Notes: generated by a model from the sequence alone, not told the origin. A DNA stretch of 64,000 bases from Serratia fonticola (GCF_001006005.1 NZ_CP011254.1:3968001-4032000), one strand, 5' to 3'; shown: positions 23,538-35,742, numbered from the stretch's first letter. Program-made: numbers and translations.

Positions 23538-24278
23538 TTAATAGATCACTTTATGGCCGTAGCTTTCCAGGATCCCTTTCACGCGATCCATGGTGTCGGC
23601 CTTCGGCGGATGAACGCCGTCCAGCTTGTACTCTTCACCCATCGCGATCCATTTGTGCTTGCCTAGCTCGTGGTAAGGCAACAGCTCGATCTTCTCGATA
23701 TTGGTCATATCCTTGGTGAACTCACCGAGCAGATGCGTTGATTTATCATCATCAGACCAGCCCGGCACCACCACGTAGCGGATCCAGGTGCGTTGATTAC
23801 GCTTGGCCAGATAACGGGCAAACTCCAGCGTGCGGTGGTTGGAAACTCCCACCAGGTTCTGGTGAATATCGTCATTCATCTGTTTCAGATCGAGCATCAC
23901 CAGATCGGTGGTATCCAGCAGTTCATCGATCACTGGGTCGTAACGGCGGACAAAACCGTTGGTGTCCAGACAGGTGCTGATCCCTTCCTTGTGACAGGCG
24001 CGGAACCAGTCGCGGACAAACTCGGCCTGCAGGATCGCTTCGCCGCCGGATGCCGTTACGCCACCGCCGGAAGCATTCATAAAGTGACGGTAGGCTACGG
24101 TATCGGTCATCAGCTCTTCAACCGTGACCTCTTTGCCGCCGTGGGTGTCCCAGGTATCGCGGTTATGGCAGTACAGGCAGCGCATCAGGCAACCCTGGAA
24201 GAACACGATAAAGCGGATACCTGGGCCATCAACGGTGCCACAGGATTCGAAAGAGTGGATGCGGCCTTTCAAGGACAT
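23538..24278 (-). CDS. pflA: Pyruvate formate-lyase activating enzyme PflA
   Basis: Radical-SAM enzyme of 246 residues (same as E. coli) that installs the glycyl radical on PflB under anoxic conditions. The CxxxCxxC cluster motif CLMRCLYC is at residues 30-37, followed by the GGE-type motif ASGGEAILQ that contacts SAM. The ATG at 24278 ([12 protein letters not shown]) sits nine bases after GGAG; a frame using TTG 24293 is longer by five residues but has no ribosome site. It lies downstream of pflB on the same strand, separated by a structured gap containing a terminator. Confidence 0.97.
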   Translation of the reverse strand: MSLKGRIHSFESCGTVDGPGIRFIVFFQGCLMRCLYCHNRDTWDTHGGKEVTVEELMTDTVAYRHFMNASGGGVTASGGEAILQAEFVRDWFRACHKEGISTCLDTNGFVRRYDPVIDELLDTTDLVMLDLKQMNDDIHQNLVGVSNHRTLEFARYLAKRNQRTWIRYVVVPGWSDDDKSTHLLGEFTKDMTNIEKIELLPYHELGKHKWIAMGEEYKLDGVHPPKADTMDRVKGILESYGHKVIY

Positions 24279-24410
24279 TGCGGGTTTCTCCAAAATCGAC
24301 TGTCAAACGCAGTCTAAAATAGGCTGGTAACCGCCAGGCAGGGATCAACGATGTGGCGAAAAAAGGCGCCAGGTAAAACGATTCCTGTTGGCCGGTTACG
24401 TACCGGATCA

Positions 24411-24483
24411 CTGTTTTGCCAGATATCCATGCAGTATATACCTATCACAGGCTAAGCAGCAGCGTAGATACCTGGCAAAACAG
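24411..24483. repeat. Long-range inverted repeat between pflB and pflA
   Basis: CTGTTTTGCCAG (24411-24422) and CTGGCAAAACAG (24472-24483) are perfect 12-base complements separated by 49 bases. The fragment lies in the pflB-pflA gap, downstream (on the minus strand) of the pflB terminator and upstream of pflA. It could form an RNA stem in read-through transcripts or be a protein-binding pair. Confidence 0.6.
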
Positions 24484-24510
24484 ACTCAAGACCAGAGTCA
24501 GGGAGTACTT

Positions 24511-24540
24511 AGTAAAAAGGCCGGAATATCCGGCCTTGGT
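24511..24540 (-). terminator. pflB rho-independent terminator
   Basis: AAGGCCGGA (24517-24525), ATA loop, TCCGGCCTT (24529-24537), followed on the minus strand by TTTTT. It lies about 50 bases after the pflB stop, so pflA depends on read-through or its own promoter. Confidence 0.88.
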
Positions 24541-24587
24541 AAGATTTGTTCAGCGGGGCAGAGCGATCCGCCCCGGAGAAACCGCGA

Positions 24588-26870
<2,283 letters not shown>

Positions 26871-26930
26871 TATACACCTACCTTCTAATGTGGATTTCTT
26901 TGTAAACCCGGCGCCGTGCCAGCCAACAGA

Positions 26931-27791
26931 TTAGTGATTCTGTTTGCCGCCACGCAGATAAATTACCCAGTAAGTCAACCCAACCAGTAGACCACCGCCA
27001 ATGATGTTACCGATGGTGACGGGGATCAGGTTGTCGATGATAAAGTTGCTTACGGTCAGATGAGCGAATTGCTCGGGTGCTGCCCCCACGGCTTGCCAAA
27101 ACTCTGGCGTGGCAAAATGCTTAACCACTATACCCATAGGGATCATAAACATGTTGGCGATACTGTGCTCAAAGCCGCTGGCAACGAACATGGCTACCGG
27201 CAGGATCATGGCGAACATCTTGTCCATCAGGCTGCGGCCGGAGTAGCTCATCCAGACTGCCAGGCAAACCATCAGGTTAGCCAGGATGCCCAGACAGACG
27301 GCTTCGATAAAGGTGTGGTGCAGTTTATGGTCGGCGGTTTGCAATACGTTCAAACCCCACAGGCCATTGGCTGCCATATACTCGCCTGAGAACCAGATAA
27401 GAGCAACGAAGAACAAGGCACCAATCAGGTTGCCAATATAGACGTTTAACCAGTTAAGGGCCAGTTGCCCCCAGGTAATACGCCCGCTGGCTTTGGCAAT
27501 CACGGTCAGTACGGTGGAGGTAAACAGGTCCGCCCCGCAGACGACGACCAGCATTAACCCCATGGAGAAGCAGATACCACCCACCAGCTTGGCGAGGCCG
27601 AAAGGAATGGCGGCGGTGCCGGTAGTCGCTGTGATATAAAAAACAAAGGCGATAGAAATGAACACACCTGCGGTGATCGCTAAATAAAAAGTCGTCAGCG
27701 GATGCTTGGTGGCTTTATACACCCCCGCATCCTCGGCAACTTTCGCCATCGCGGCAGGTAACAGCATATCGAAGGGGTTGTCAGCTCTCAC
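26931..27791 (-). CDS. focA: Formate channel FocA
   Basis: Pentameric inner-membrane formate/nitrite transporter family channel, 286 residues (E. coli 285), with six helices; the family motif GLNVLQTADHK and the GFEHSIANMFMIPMG pore region are intact. Translation starts with GTG at 27791 (GTG AGA GCT GAC AAC), the same start codon as E. coli focA. It exports and re-imports formate made by PflB and is the first gene of the focA-pflB unit, with an FNR-type promoter just upstream. Confidence 0.97.
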   Translation of the reverse strand: MRADNPFDMLLPAAMAKVAEDAGVYKATKHPLTTFYLAITAGVFISIAFVFYITATTGTAAIPFGLAKLVGGICFSMGLMLVVVCGADLFTSTVLTVIAKASGRITWGQLALNWLNVYIGNLIGALFFVALIWFSGEYMAANGLWGLNVLQTADHKLHHTFIEAVCLGILANLMVCLAVWMSYSGRSLMDKMFAMILPVAMFVASGFEHSIANMFMIPMGIVVKHFATPEFWQAVGAAPEQFAHLTVSNFIIDNLIPVTIGNIIGGGLLVGLTYWVIYLRGGKQNH

Positions 27792-27823
27792 ACTAACTCT
27801 CGCTCTTAAGGGTTATTACAACA

Positions 27824-27872
27824 CACTGAGATACTAGCAAAGCAGTATAGGGTAAAAATTGACTTGGATCAT
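27824..27872 (-). promoter_or_regulatory. Candidate FNR-dependent promoter of focA-pflB
   Basis: On the minus strand ATGAT-CCAA-GTCAA (27859-27872) matches the FNR consensus in 8 of 10 positions. A -10-like box TAGTAT lies at 27831-27836; with it the start would be near 27824 and the FNR site exactly at -41.5. FNR and ArcA control of focA-pfl is established in E. coli; the site here is called by eye. Confidence 0.6.
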
Positions 27873-28318
27873 AACGCGCGGAAGTAAAACGGCTTAAAAC
27901 CGCAAAATCAGTAGGGTTTATTGAGTTATATTATTGATATTTATGTGAAAAATATTTTTTAATGTTTACAAAAAATTTTGAAGTTAACGGCGTTTTGGGC
28001 TGGGAAGGGTTAAGTTTTTGTACTTATTGTCGCTTTTTGATGAATAAGCATTAATTGATGGTTAATTAATATTTCACACCGGCGTAACAATTGGCGATTT
28101 AATTATCCTGTTGGCTGATAAGTGCGCTTTTGATAAAAACATTCAACGCCAGGGTTTGCCTTTTTTTTGATCGGCAACCGAATCAAGGCTGCTTCTTTGG
28201 GAGTAACGCCGGTAAGGTTCTACCGGCGTATCAATCCAATTTATGACCAACTACATTGGCTCACAACATAAGGGCGCTGCAAATGCGGCGCCCCTACGGC
28301 CAAATTCAGCAATCAGGC
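27873..28318. other. Upstream control region of focA-pflB, end of ycaO
   Basis: AT-rich in 27880-28150, no gene. In E. coli several promoters and FNR, ArcA and IHF sites lie in this stretch; here TTAATTGATGGTTAATTAA (28051-28069) is a palindromic AT-rich element that could bind a regulator. A nine-base-pair stem ACGCCGGTA/TACCGGCGT at 28206-28229 and a mini-repeat copy at 28270-28298 lie near the ycaO 3' end. Confidence 0.5.
28270..28298. repeat. Palindromic mini-repeat, copy 3
   Basis: GGGCGC, TGCAAATGCG, GCGCCCC, TACG. Arms and the CTACG flank match copies 1 and 2; the centre is changed from GCATGC and the TGATTATCTA flank is absent, so this copy is partial. It lies 21 bases beyond the ycaO stop. 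Confidence 0.55.
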
Positions 28319-30082
28319 TTATGCCTGCGCCCAGTGACGGCGTTTAGCGGTTTGCAGCTTTTCGTAAGCCGCCAACAGCGCTTGGTGGGCCGGCAGGGCT
28401 TTCAATTCACTGTCGATGGCAAACAGGCCGTTGAAGCGCTCTTCGCCGCTCATGGCCGCAGAGGCCGCGTCAACCGCATCCTGACCATACATCTTCACGA
28501 AGGCCGTGTGATATTGGGCAGGGTCGCGTTCTGGCTCCAACGCCAACAGCAGCAGCGTCTGTAGGCAACGGTAGTAGTTACTGCGCTCCGGGGTAAACAG
28601 CGAGGCGTTGAACTCCTGCGTCCACTCGGCCCAGATCAGTGCCTGCTCGAGATCGCCACCGGCCAATGCCAGCATGGATTTCAGTTCGCCAACACGCAGG
28701 GTGTACCAGGCGTTGTCTTTACCTGAGGCAATGCCCAGCAATTCACGTACGCGGGTGAAATCGTCCAGCCCTTCATCATCCAACTGCTGGATCAGAGCCA
28801 GGTACTCTTCCGGCTCCCATTCGCTGCCCGGCAGTTGCAGCAGGGTTTCACGCAGGTGTGCGCCCATACTGTTGTTTGCCAGCAGCAGATCCTCTGCCGG
28901 ATAGATGTCGGACATCCCCGGAACGATGATGCGGCAGGCGTACACGTCCAGGTGCTCGTAATCGGCGATATACACTTCGGCATCTTCTTTATTAAAGATG
29001 CTCATCAGGGTGGCGAACTCCTCCTGCGTGCTGCCGCTGAAACTCCAGTCGACAAACGGATAGTCGGCATCCTGTTTGAACAGATCCCAGGAGATCAAAC
29101 CGCTGGAATCGATGAAGTGAGTTTCCAGGTTGGCGTGCTCGGCCACTTCTTCGTCATCGAAGGTCGGGGCGGTAAACACATCCAGATCTTTCAAGCCGCG
29201 GCCTTGCAGCAGCTCGGTAACGGTACGCTCCAGTGCGACCCCGAAATCAGGGTGAGCACCAAAGGAGGCAAAGCAGGTGCCGTTGGCGGGGTTGAACAAC
29301 ACCACGCAGATCACCGGGTAGTTGCCGCCTAGCGAGGCATCATAAGAGAGGATCGGGAAGCCTTCGGCCTCCAGCTTGGCGATCGCCTCAACCACGTCAG
29401 GATAGCGGTTCAGCACTTCACTCGGGATTTCCGGCAGGCTGATGGACTCGGCGATGATGCGGTTTTTTACATAGCGCTCGAACACTTCGGAGAGGCCCTG
29501 AACCCGCGCTTCGTTGGCGGTATTGCCAGCGGACATGCCGTTGGACACATACAGGTTACCGATGATGTTCATCGGAATATAAACGGTCTGCTGATCCGAC
29601 TGGCGGGTAAATGGCAGGGCGCAGATGCCACGATCGCTATTGCCAGACTGCAGATCGATCAGATCGCCGGCTGTCAGTTCCTGCTCCGGATCATAGAAGG
29701 CGTGCGTGCGCTCATCCAGGATGCCTTTTGGCAGTGAGTTGTCAGCCGGGATCGGGAACCATTTCTCATTGGGATAGTGAACGAAATCGCCTTCGGCAAT
29801 CTGTTGGCCCAAATAGAAATCGGCGAAGAAATAGTTGGTCGACAGGCGCTCGAAATACTCGCCCAGCGCGGAAGCCAGCGCGGCCTTCTTGCTGGCGCCC
29901 TTACCGTTGGTGAAGCACAGCGGGCAATCGCGATCGCGGATATGCACTGACCAGACGTGTGGCACCGGATTCAGCCAGGAGGCTTCTTCGATATTGAAAC
30001 CCAGATCGGTTAATTTCTGCTGAAAACGGGCGATGGAGTCTTCCAGCGCAGCGTCTTTGCCAGGAATAAAAGTTTGCGTCAT
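28319..30082 (-). CDS. ycaO: YcaO, RimO-associated YcaO-domain protein
   Basis: 587-residue YcaO-domain ATPase (E. coli 586). The YcaO fold phosphorylates amide backbones in azoline and thioamide biosynthesis, but the enterobacterial protein is described as helping RimO methylthiolate ribosomal protein S12 and stands outside any peptide-modification cluster. ATP-binding segments such as ASALGEYFERLS and EARVQGLSEVFERYV are intact, and the C-terminal tetratricopeptide-like helical region is present. The start MTQTFIPGKDA (30082) is chosen; GTG at 30091 adds three residues. It precedes focA on the same strand. No precursor peptide gene is seen nearby. Confidence 0.95.
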   Translation of the reverse strand: MTQTFIPGKDAALEDSIARFQQKLTDLGFNIEEASWLNPVPHVWSVHIRDRDCPLCFTNGKGASKKAALASALGEYFERLSTNYFFADFYLGQQIAEGDFVHYPNEKWFPIPADNSLPKGILDERTHAFYDPEQELTAGDLIDLQSGNSDRGICALPFTRQSDQQTVYIPMNIIGNLYVSNGMSAGNTANEARVQGLSEVFERYVKNRIIAESISLPEIPSEVLNRYPDVVEAIAKLEAEGFPILSYDASLGGNYPVICVVLFNPANGTCFASFGAHPDFGVALERTVTELLQGRGLKDLDVFTAPTFDDEEVAEHANLETHFIDSSGLISWDLFKQDADYPFVDWSFSGSTQEEFATLMSIFNKEDAEVYIADYEHLDVYACRIIVPGMSDIYPAEDLLLANNSMGAHLRETLLQLPGSEWEPEEYLALIQQLDDEGLDDFTRVRELLGIASGKDNAWYTLRVGELKSMLALAGGDLEQALIWAEWTQEFNASLFTPERSNYYRCLQTLLLLALEPERDPAQYHTAFVKMYGQDAVDAASAAMSGEERFNGLFAIDSELKALPAHQALLAAYEKLQTAKRRHWAQA

Positions 30083-30230
30083 TGTCTTCACTTATATGGC
30101 GTACTAAAAACGCGCAATGATACGGGGTTTTGTTCTCAAGCTCCACGTATTCCGAAAGCCGATCAGATGTCACAGTAATTATGTGGATAAAGACGATAAT
30201 TCAGCGGGTTATCAATAACGGAGAAACGTA

Positions 30231-31277
30231 ATGAAATCAGTGAAACTTAGCGTATTGGCACTACTGTTGTCCGGGGTTTGTGGTTCGGCACTGGCGTTAC
30301 CTAATATCACCTTGCTGGCCACCGGCGGTACTATCGCTGGCGGCGGCGACTCGGCCACCAAGTCTAACTACACTGCGGGTAAACTGGGTGTAGAGGCGTT
30401 GGTGGATGCGGTGCCGGAGTTGAAAAAAGTTGCCAACGTGCAGGGCGAGCAGGTGGTCAACATCGGTTCGCAGGATATGAATGACGAAGTCTGGCTCAAG
30501 CTGGTCAAGAAAATTAATGCCGACTGTGCCAAAACCGATGGTTTCGTGATCACCCACGGTACCGACACGCTGGAGGAGACCGCCTATTTCCTGGATCTCA
30601 CCGTCAAATGCGATAAGCCGGTAGTGATCGTGGGGGCGATGCGCCCGGCAACGGCCATGAGTGCCGATGGCCCATTTAACTTGTATAACGCAGTTGTCAC
30701 AGCCGCTGACCCTCAATCGGCCAAGCGTGGCGTGCTGGTGGTGATGAATGATACGGTGCTCGATGGCCGCGACGTGACCAAAACCAATACCACCGGCGTA
30801 CAGACTTTCCAGTCACCTAATTTTGGCCCGTTGGGGTACATCCACAACGGCAAAATCGACTACCAACGTTCGCCACAGCGCAAGCACACCAGCGAAACGC
30901 CGTTTAACGTCGACCAGATGAGTACGCTGCCGACGGTCGGTATTATCTATAACTATGCCAATGCCTCCGATGCGCCAGCCAAAGCGCTGATCGCCGAAGG
31001 TTATCAAGGGATCGTCAGCGCCGGTGTGGGTAACGGCAACCTGTATAAAACCGTGTTTGATACGCTGGCCACGGCGGCCCATAACGGCGTGGCGGTAGTG
31101 CGTTCCTCCCGCGTGCCTACCGGTTCCACCACTGAAGATGCGGAAGTGGATGATACTAAACTCGGTTTTGTGGCAGCCGGAACGCTGAATCCGCAAAAAG
31201 CGAGAATTTTGCTGCAGCTGGCATTAACCCAAACCAAAGACGCCAAACAGATCCAGGCGATGTTTAATCAGTATTGA
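30231..31277 (+). CDS. ansB: Periplasmic L-asparaginase II AnsB
   Basis: High-affinity type II asparaginase, 348 residues (same as E. coli), hydrolysing asparagine to aspartate and ammonia in the periplasm. The 22-residue signal peptide ends SALA before LPNITLLATGGT; the nucleophile is mature Thr12 in ATGGT, with Thr89-Asp90 in THGTDT and the tyrosine of SNYT completing the site. In E. coli ansB is at another locus and is induced anaerobically through FNR and CRP. Here it sits alone between ycaO and ycaP with its own terminator. I did not find a convincing FNR site in the 148-base upstream gap. Confidence 0.97.
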   Translation: MKSVKLSVLALLLSGVCGSALALPNITLLATGGTIAGGGDSATKSNYTAGKLGVEALVDAVPELKKVANVQGEQVVNIGSQDMNDEVWLKLVKKINADCAKTDGFVITHGTDTLEETAYFLDLTVKCDKPVVIVGAMRPATAMSADGPFNLYNAVVTAADPQSAKRGVLVVMNDTVLDGRDVTKTNTTGVQTFQSPNFGPLGYIHNGKIDYQRSPQRKHTSETPFNVDQMSTLPTVGIIYNYANASDAPAKALIAEGYQGIVSAGVGNGNLYKTVFDTLATAAHNGVAVVRSSRVPTGSTTEDAEVDDTKLGFVAAGTLNPQKARILLQLALTQTKDAKQIQAMFNQY

Positions 31278-31291
31278 TTCCTGACTCAAGT

Positions 31292-31312
31292 GGGGGCGTA
31301 ATGCCCCCATTT
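31292..31312 (+). terminator. ansB rho-independent terminator
   Basis: GGGGGC, GTAAT loop, GCCCCC, then ATTTT, 14 bases after the ansB stop. Confidence 0.88.
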
Positions 31313-31362
31313 TCCCCGCCCAGACTATGCTGTAGGAAATCACTTTTCACAGGAATGATTTC

Positions 31363-32055
31363 ATGCAGGCATTTGATATCCAAAGAATGGCATTTGACGA
31401 GACCACGCCAGAGTTCCTGGCCGAGGTGGCGCTACGCTGCCTGTTCACTTTTTTGCTGGTATTTATCTTTTTAAAAATGACCGGGCGGCGTGGCGTACGC
31501 CAAATGTCGCTGTTTGAAGTGCTGATCATCCTGACTCTGGGGTCCGCCGCTGGTGACGTCGCGTTTTATCACGATGTTCCTTTGCTACCGGTGCTGATGG
31601 TGTTTGTTTCCATCATGGTGATGTATCGCTTTTCCACCTGGCTGATGGATCGCTTTCAAAAACTCCAGACCTGGATGGAGGGTGAACCGTTGATTCTGGT
31701 CAGTGAGGGGCTATTCGATTGGGACATCCTGTGCCGGGAAAATATCACTCATGATGAGTTCTTTATGGAACTCCGTCAGGCCGGTGTTGAGCACCTTGGG
31801 CAGGTAAGATTGGGCATCCTTGAGGTGAACGGCACCATATCGGTGTATTTCTACCCGGATGAGCAGGTACGGCCCGGGTTACCGGTATTACCGGCAAAAT
31901 GCGTCAAAAGCGTGGTTGAGATTGATGTGGAGGGGGATTACGCCTGCGGCATGTGTAGCCTGATCTCCACCTTGACGCCATCACCGGAACACGACTGCCC
32001 ACGCTGTGGCAACCGTAAATGGATCGCAGCCCTGTCCCATAGCCGGGTCAGCTGA
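31363..32055 (+). CDS. ycaP: DUF421 membrane protein YcaP
   Basis: 230 residues, as in E. coli YcaP. Three N-terminal membrane helices (about 20-100) contain the conserved KMTGRRGVRQMSLFEVLIIL; a soluble DUF421/YetF-type domain follows, and the end carries CGMC and CPRC, a probable zinc ribbon. Function is not established. The start follows AGGAATGATTTC. It stands alone between ansB and serC, and a stem-loop follows. Confidence 0.92.
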   Translation: MQAFDIQRMAFDETTPEFLAEVALRCLFTFLLVFIFLKMTGRRGVRQMSLFEVLIILTLGSAAGDVAFYHDVPLLPVLMVFVSIMVMYRFSTWLMDRFQKLQTWMEGEPLILVSEGLFDWDILCRENITHDEFFMELRQAGVEHLGQVRLGILEVNGTISVYFYPDEQVRPGLPVLPAKCVKSVVEIDVEGDYACGMCSLISTLTPSPEHDCPRCGNRKWIAALSHSRVS

Positions 32056-32128
32056 ATACAGCACAAAAACCCGCGTTAACCCGCTGAATACGCCAGTGTC
32101 ACAGCGTTTTATGGCACAAATAAACCCT

Positions 32129-32158
32129 GAGGCCGCAGAGCCTGTTATTTGCGGCCTC
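32129..32158. other. Stem-loop after ycaP
   Basis: GAGGCCGCA and TGCGGCCTC form a perfect nine-base-pair stem with a 12-base loop, 73 bases after the ycaP stop. No U run follows. Confidence 0.5.
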
Positions 32159-32303
32159 GCCAGTTTCCCACCCTTGGAACAATAAGCATTGCAGCCGGGT
32201 TACGTGAGTGATAAAACCGATGGAGTTGGTTAACATCAGCGTTAACTTCGGGCATATGTCGAAAGCCGGTTTTTACGGCGCACAGTGAATGTGGTGAGGG
32301 GAA

Positions 32304-33389
32304 ATGACTCAGGTTTATAATTTTAGCTCAGGCCCGGCGATGCTGCCGGTTGAAGTGTTGCGTCGTGCGGAACAAGAGCTGTGCAACTGGCACGGTCTTG
32401 GCACTTCGGTGATGGAAATCAGCCATCGCAGTAAAGAATTCATCGCCGTCGCCGAACAGTCCGAACAGGATCTGCGCGATCTGCTGAAAGTCCCCGCCAA
32501 CTATAAAGTGCTGTTCTGCCACGGCGGTGCCCGTGCGCAATTCGCCGCGTTGCCACTGAACCTGTTGGGAGATAACACCACTGCCGACTATATCGATGGC
32601 GGTTACTGGGCGCACAGTGCGATCACCGAAGCGGAAAAATACTGCCAACCCAACGTGATCGACGTTAAAACCACCGTTGATGGCTTAAGCGGCATCAAGC
32701 CAATGAAAGAGTGGCAGCTGAGCGATAACGCGGCTTACGTCCACTATTGCCCGAACGAAACCATCGACGGCGTGGCGATTGATGAAACGCCAGACTTTGG
32801 CGATAAAGTGGTGATTGGCGATTACTCTTCGACCATCCTTTCCCGTCCGTTGGACGTCAGCCGTTTCGGCGTTATCTATGCGGGCGCGCAGAAAAACATT
32901 GGTCCCGCTGGTCTGACGCTGGTGATCGTGCGTGATGACCTGCTGGGTAAAGCACGTCGTGAAGTCCCGTCGATCCTGGATTACACCGTGTTGGCAGAAA
33001 ATGACTCGATGTTCAATACGCCGCCAACCTTCGCCTGGTATCTGTCTGGCCTGGTCTTCAAATGGCTGAAAGAGCAGGGCGGCCTGGTGGAAATGCAAAA
33101 GCGTAACCAGGCCAAGGCTGAGTTGTTGTATAGCACTATCGATCAGTCGGACTTCTACCGTAGCCGCGTGGCCATTGCCAACCGCTCCTGGATGAACGTT
33201 CCATTCCAGCTTGCCGATCCTGCGCTGGATAAAGTGTTCCTGAGCGAAGCAGAAGCCATTGGCCTGCAGGCACTGAAGGGCCACCGCGTAGTAGGCGGCA
33301 TGCGTGCTTCCATCTATAATGCGATGCCGCTGGCGGGCGTGAAGACCCTGACCGACTTTATGGTCGATTTTGAACGTCGCCATGGTTGA
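32304..33389 (+). CDS. serC: Phosphoserine aminotransferase SerC
   Basis: PLP enzyme of 361 residues making phosphoserine from 3-phosphohydroxypyruvate and also acting in the DXP-independent vitamin B6 route. The family start [15 protein letters not shown] and the PLP-lysine motif [10 protein letters not shown] are present. The ATG follows GTGAGGGGAA. It is the first gene of the serC-aroA unit found throughout enterobacteria; hairpins at 33395-33476 separate the two and can attenuate aroA. Confidence 0.98.
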   Translation: MTQVYNFSSGPAMLPVEVLRRAEQELCNWHGLGTSVMEISHRSKEFIAVAEQSEQDLRDLLKVPANYKVLFCHGGARAQFAALPLNLLGDNTTADYIDGGYWAHSAITEAEKYCQPNVIDVKTTVDGLSGIKPMKEWQLSDNAAYVHYCPNETIDGVAIDETPDFGDKVVIGDYSSTILSRPLDVSRFGVIYAGAQKNIGPAGLTLVIVRDDLLGKARREVPSILDYTVLAENDSMFNTPPTFAWYLSGLVFKWLKEQGGLVEMQKRNQAKAELLYSTIDQSDFYRSRVAIANRSWMNVPFQLADPALDKVFLSEAEAIGLQALKGHRVVGGMRASIYNAMPLAGVKTLTDFMVDFERRHG

Positions 33390-33394
33390 TTGCC

Positions 33395-33476
33395 ACCGCC
33401 CGCATTGAACGGGCGGTCGTACCGCTGTTGTCCTTTTGCATTAAAGCGGCTCCGGCATTATCCCGGGGCCGTTTCG
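33395..33476 (+). other. serC-aroA intercistronic hairpins
   Basis: The first stem is ACCGCCCG (33395-33402) with CGGGCGGT (33410-33417). A second, CGGCTCCGG with CCCGGGGCCG (about 33446-33471), is followed by TTTCGTTT and could be a leaky terminator. An attenuator between serC and aroA is known in E. coli. Confidence 0.6.
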
Positions 33477-33505
33477 TTTATCAGATTCTGGAGAGTTTTG
33501 TTCAC

Positions 33506-34792
33506 ATGGTGGATTCCCTGACGTTACAACCGGTTGCTTTGGTCGATGGCACCGTCAACTTACCCGGCTCCAAGAGCGTATCCAATCGGGCTTTGCTACT
33601 GGCTGCGCTGGCGCGGGGAACAACCCGGCTGACCAACCTGCTGGATAGCGACGACGTGCGTCATATGCTGAATGCCTTGCAAGCGCTGGGGGTGAGTTAC
33701 CAGCTCTCCGACGATCGCACCACCTGTTCCGTTGAGGGTAACGCTGGCCCGTTGGTCGCCACGCAGCCGTTGGAGCTGTTCCTCGGTAATGCCGGTACGG
33801 CAATGCGTCCATTAGCGGCGGCACTGTGCCTGGGTGAGGGCGACGTGGTGTTGACCGGCGAACCGCGCATGAAAGAGCGCCCGATTGGCCATCTGGTAGA
33901 TGCCTTACGCCAGGGCGGAGCGCAAATCGATTACCTTGAACAAACCGATTATCCACCTGTGCGTCTGCGTGGCGGTTTCCGCGGCGGCGACGTCAGCGTT
34001 GACGGCAGCGTATCCAGTCAGTTCCTGACTGCCTTGCTGATGATGGCACCGTTGGCGGCCCAAGACACCGCTATCCATATTTTGGGTGAGCTGGTTTCCA
34101 AACCTTATATCGATATTACCCTGCACCTGATGAGTACTTTCGGCGTTGAAGTCACGCACGACAACTATCGCGTGTTCCATATCCGTGGGCAGCAGACTTA
34201 CCGTTCGCCAGGCGACTATCTGGTGGAGGGCGATGCCTCTTCGGCATCCTATTTCCTGGCCGCTGCCGCGATTAAGGGCGGCACCGTGCGTGTCACCGGT
34301 ATCGGTAAGAAAAGCGTGCAAGGCGATACCAAATTTGCCGATGTGCTGGAAAAAATGGGCGCGCGCATCACCTGGGGCGATGACTTTATCGAGTGTAGCC
34401 GCGGTGAGTTGAAAGGCATCGATATGGACATGAACCACATTCCAGATGCGGCGATGACCATTGCCACCACCGCGCTGTTCGCGACCGGGCCGACCACCAT
34501 CCGCAATATCTACAACTGGCGGGTAAAAGAAACCGACCGTTTGGCGGCGATGGCAACAGAACTGCGCAAAGTGGGTGCAGAGGTCGATGAAGGTGAGGAT
34601 TACATTCACGTCGTGCCGCCAAGCAAGCTGCAGTTTGCCGAGATTGGTACCTACAACGATCACCGCATGGCGATGTGTTTCTCGCTGGTGGCGCTGTCCG
34701 ATACGCCGGTGACCATTCTTGATCCGAAGTGTACCGCCAAGACCTTCCCAGACTATTTTGAGCAGTTGGCGCGTATCAGCCAGTTGGCCTAA
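33506..34792 (+). CDS. aroA: EPSP synthase AroA
   Basis: 3-phosphoshikimate 1-carboxyvinyltransferase of the shikimate pathway, 428 residues (E. coli 427), two-domain inverse alpha/beta barrel. The motifs [13 protein letters not shown] and [16 protein letters not shown], which line the phosphoenolpyruvate site, are intact and of the bacterial class I type. The start [15 protein letters not shown] follows CTGGAGAG; the frame is open to 33386 but the extra 40 codons show no similarity. It is co-transcribed with serC and followed by a good terminator. Confidence 0.98.
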   Translation: MVDSLTLQPVALVDGTVNLPGSKSVSNRALLLAALARGTTRLTNLLDSDDVRHMLNALQALGVSYQLSDDRTTCSVEGNAGPLVATQPLELFLGNAGTAMRPLAAALCLGEGDVVLTGEPRMKERPIGHLVDALRQGGAQIDYLEQTDYPPVRLRGGFRGGDVSVDGSVSSQFLTALLMMAPLAAQDTAIHILGELVSKPYIDITLHLMSTFGVEVTHDNYRVFHIRGQQTYRSPGDYLVEGDASSASYFLAAAAIKGGTVRVTGIGKKSVQGDTKFADVLEKMGARITWGDDFIECSRGELKGIDMDMNHIPDAAMTIATTALFATGPTTIRNIYNWRVKETDRLAAMATELRKVGAEVDEGEDYIHVVPPSKLQFAEIGTYNDHRMAMCFSLVALSDTPVTILDPKCTAKTFPDYFEQLARISQLA

Positions 34793-34816
34793 TCTTCTCT
34801 ATATTCGTTATCAATG

Positions 34817-34838
34817 GGCCTCGTTTGAGGCCTTTTTT
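34817..34838 (+). terminator. aroA rho-independent terminator
   Basis: GGCCTC, GTTT loop, GAGGCC, then TTTTTT, 24 bases after the aroA stop. Confidence 0.92.
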
Positions 34839-34985
34839 GCGCATTGGTGCCCATCTTTTCGGCAATCAGACAGTTCGCGGTAACAGTAAACTCCACAGGC
34901 GCGTATAATACGCCCCCGAATCTGCTCCTAATTGGGCAGACAGCAGGGCGTGTTCCTGTGAGGTTCCTACCTGAAGGAGAGAGAA

Positions 34986-35675
34986 ATGACGGCTACAGTT
35001 CCGGTGATAACCGTTGATGGACCAAGTGGTGCAGGCAAAGGCACGCTGTGCAAAGCGCTGGCAGAATCCCTTGGTTGGCGTTTGCTGGACTCCGGCGCGA
35101 TTTATCGCGTCTTGGCCCTGGCAGCGTTGCACCATCAGGTGGATATCACCTCTGAAGAGGCGTTAGTCCCCTTGGCCGCCCATCTCGACGTCCGCTTTGT
35201 TGCTCAGGACGGCAAGCTGCAGGTTATTTTGGAAGGTGAGGACGTCAGTAATGAGATCCGCACCGAAACCGTTGGCAATACGGCTTCGCAAACGGCCGCA
35301 TTCCCACGAGTTCGTGAGGCGCTGCTGCGCCGCCAACGCGCTTTCCGCGAGGCTCCGGGCCTGATCGCCGATGGCCGTGACATGGGCACGGTGGTGTTCC
35401 CGGATGCGCCGGTTAAAATTTTCCTTGACGCCAGTTCCGAAGAGCGTGCGCATCGTCGCATGCTACAGTTGCAGGAAAAGGGCTTTAATGTTAACTTTGA
35501 ACGTCTTTTAGCCGAGATAAAGGAACGGGATGACCGTGACCGTAATCGGGCTATTGCGCCACTGGTACCGGCTCTCGATGCCCTCGTGTTGGATTCTACC
35601 AGCATGTCGATCGAGGAAGTGATCCAGCGGGCGTTGGCATATGCACATGAAGTTTTGGCGTTGCCGCAGCAATAA
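34986..35675 (+). CDS. cmk: Cytidylate kinase Cmk
   Basis: Phosphorylates CMP and dCMP to the diphosphates; 229 residues (E. coli 227). P-loop GPSGAGKGT at 12-20, CMP-binding insert and the [11 protein letters not shown] motif are present. The start follows GAAGGAGAGAGAA. E. coli has ycaL between aroA and cmk; here that gene is absent and only 193 bases separate them. rpsA follows after a structured leader. Confidence 0.97.
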   Translation: MTATVPVITVDGPSGAGKGTLCKALAESLGWRLLDSGAIYRVLALAALHHQVDITSEEALVPLAAHLDVRFVAQDGKLQVILEGEDVSNEIRTETVGNTASQTAAFPRVREALLRRQRAFREAPGLIADGRDMGTVVFPDAPVKIFLDASSEERAHRRMLQLQEKGFNVNFERLLAEIKERDDRDRNRAIAPLVPALDALVLDSTSMSIEEVIQRALAYAHEVLALPQQ

Positions 35676-35742
35676 GCGCGGCGGCGTTTTTAGCTTTTTG
35701 TTATATTTGTCATCGTACTGCATAGCAGTAACTGAATATATC

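Noticed and set aside
28319..30082. YcaO-domain protein as a sign of a modified-peptide (RiPP) cluster
   Set aside because: It is the ordinary enterobacterial YcaO in its usual place before focA; no precursor peptide, dehydrogenase or exporter gene accompanies it.
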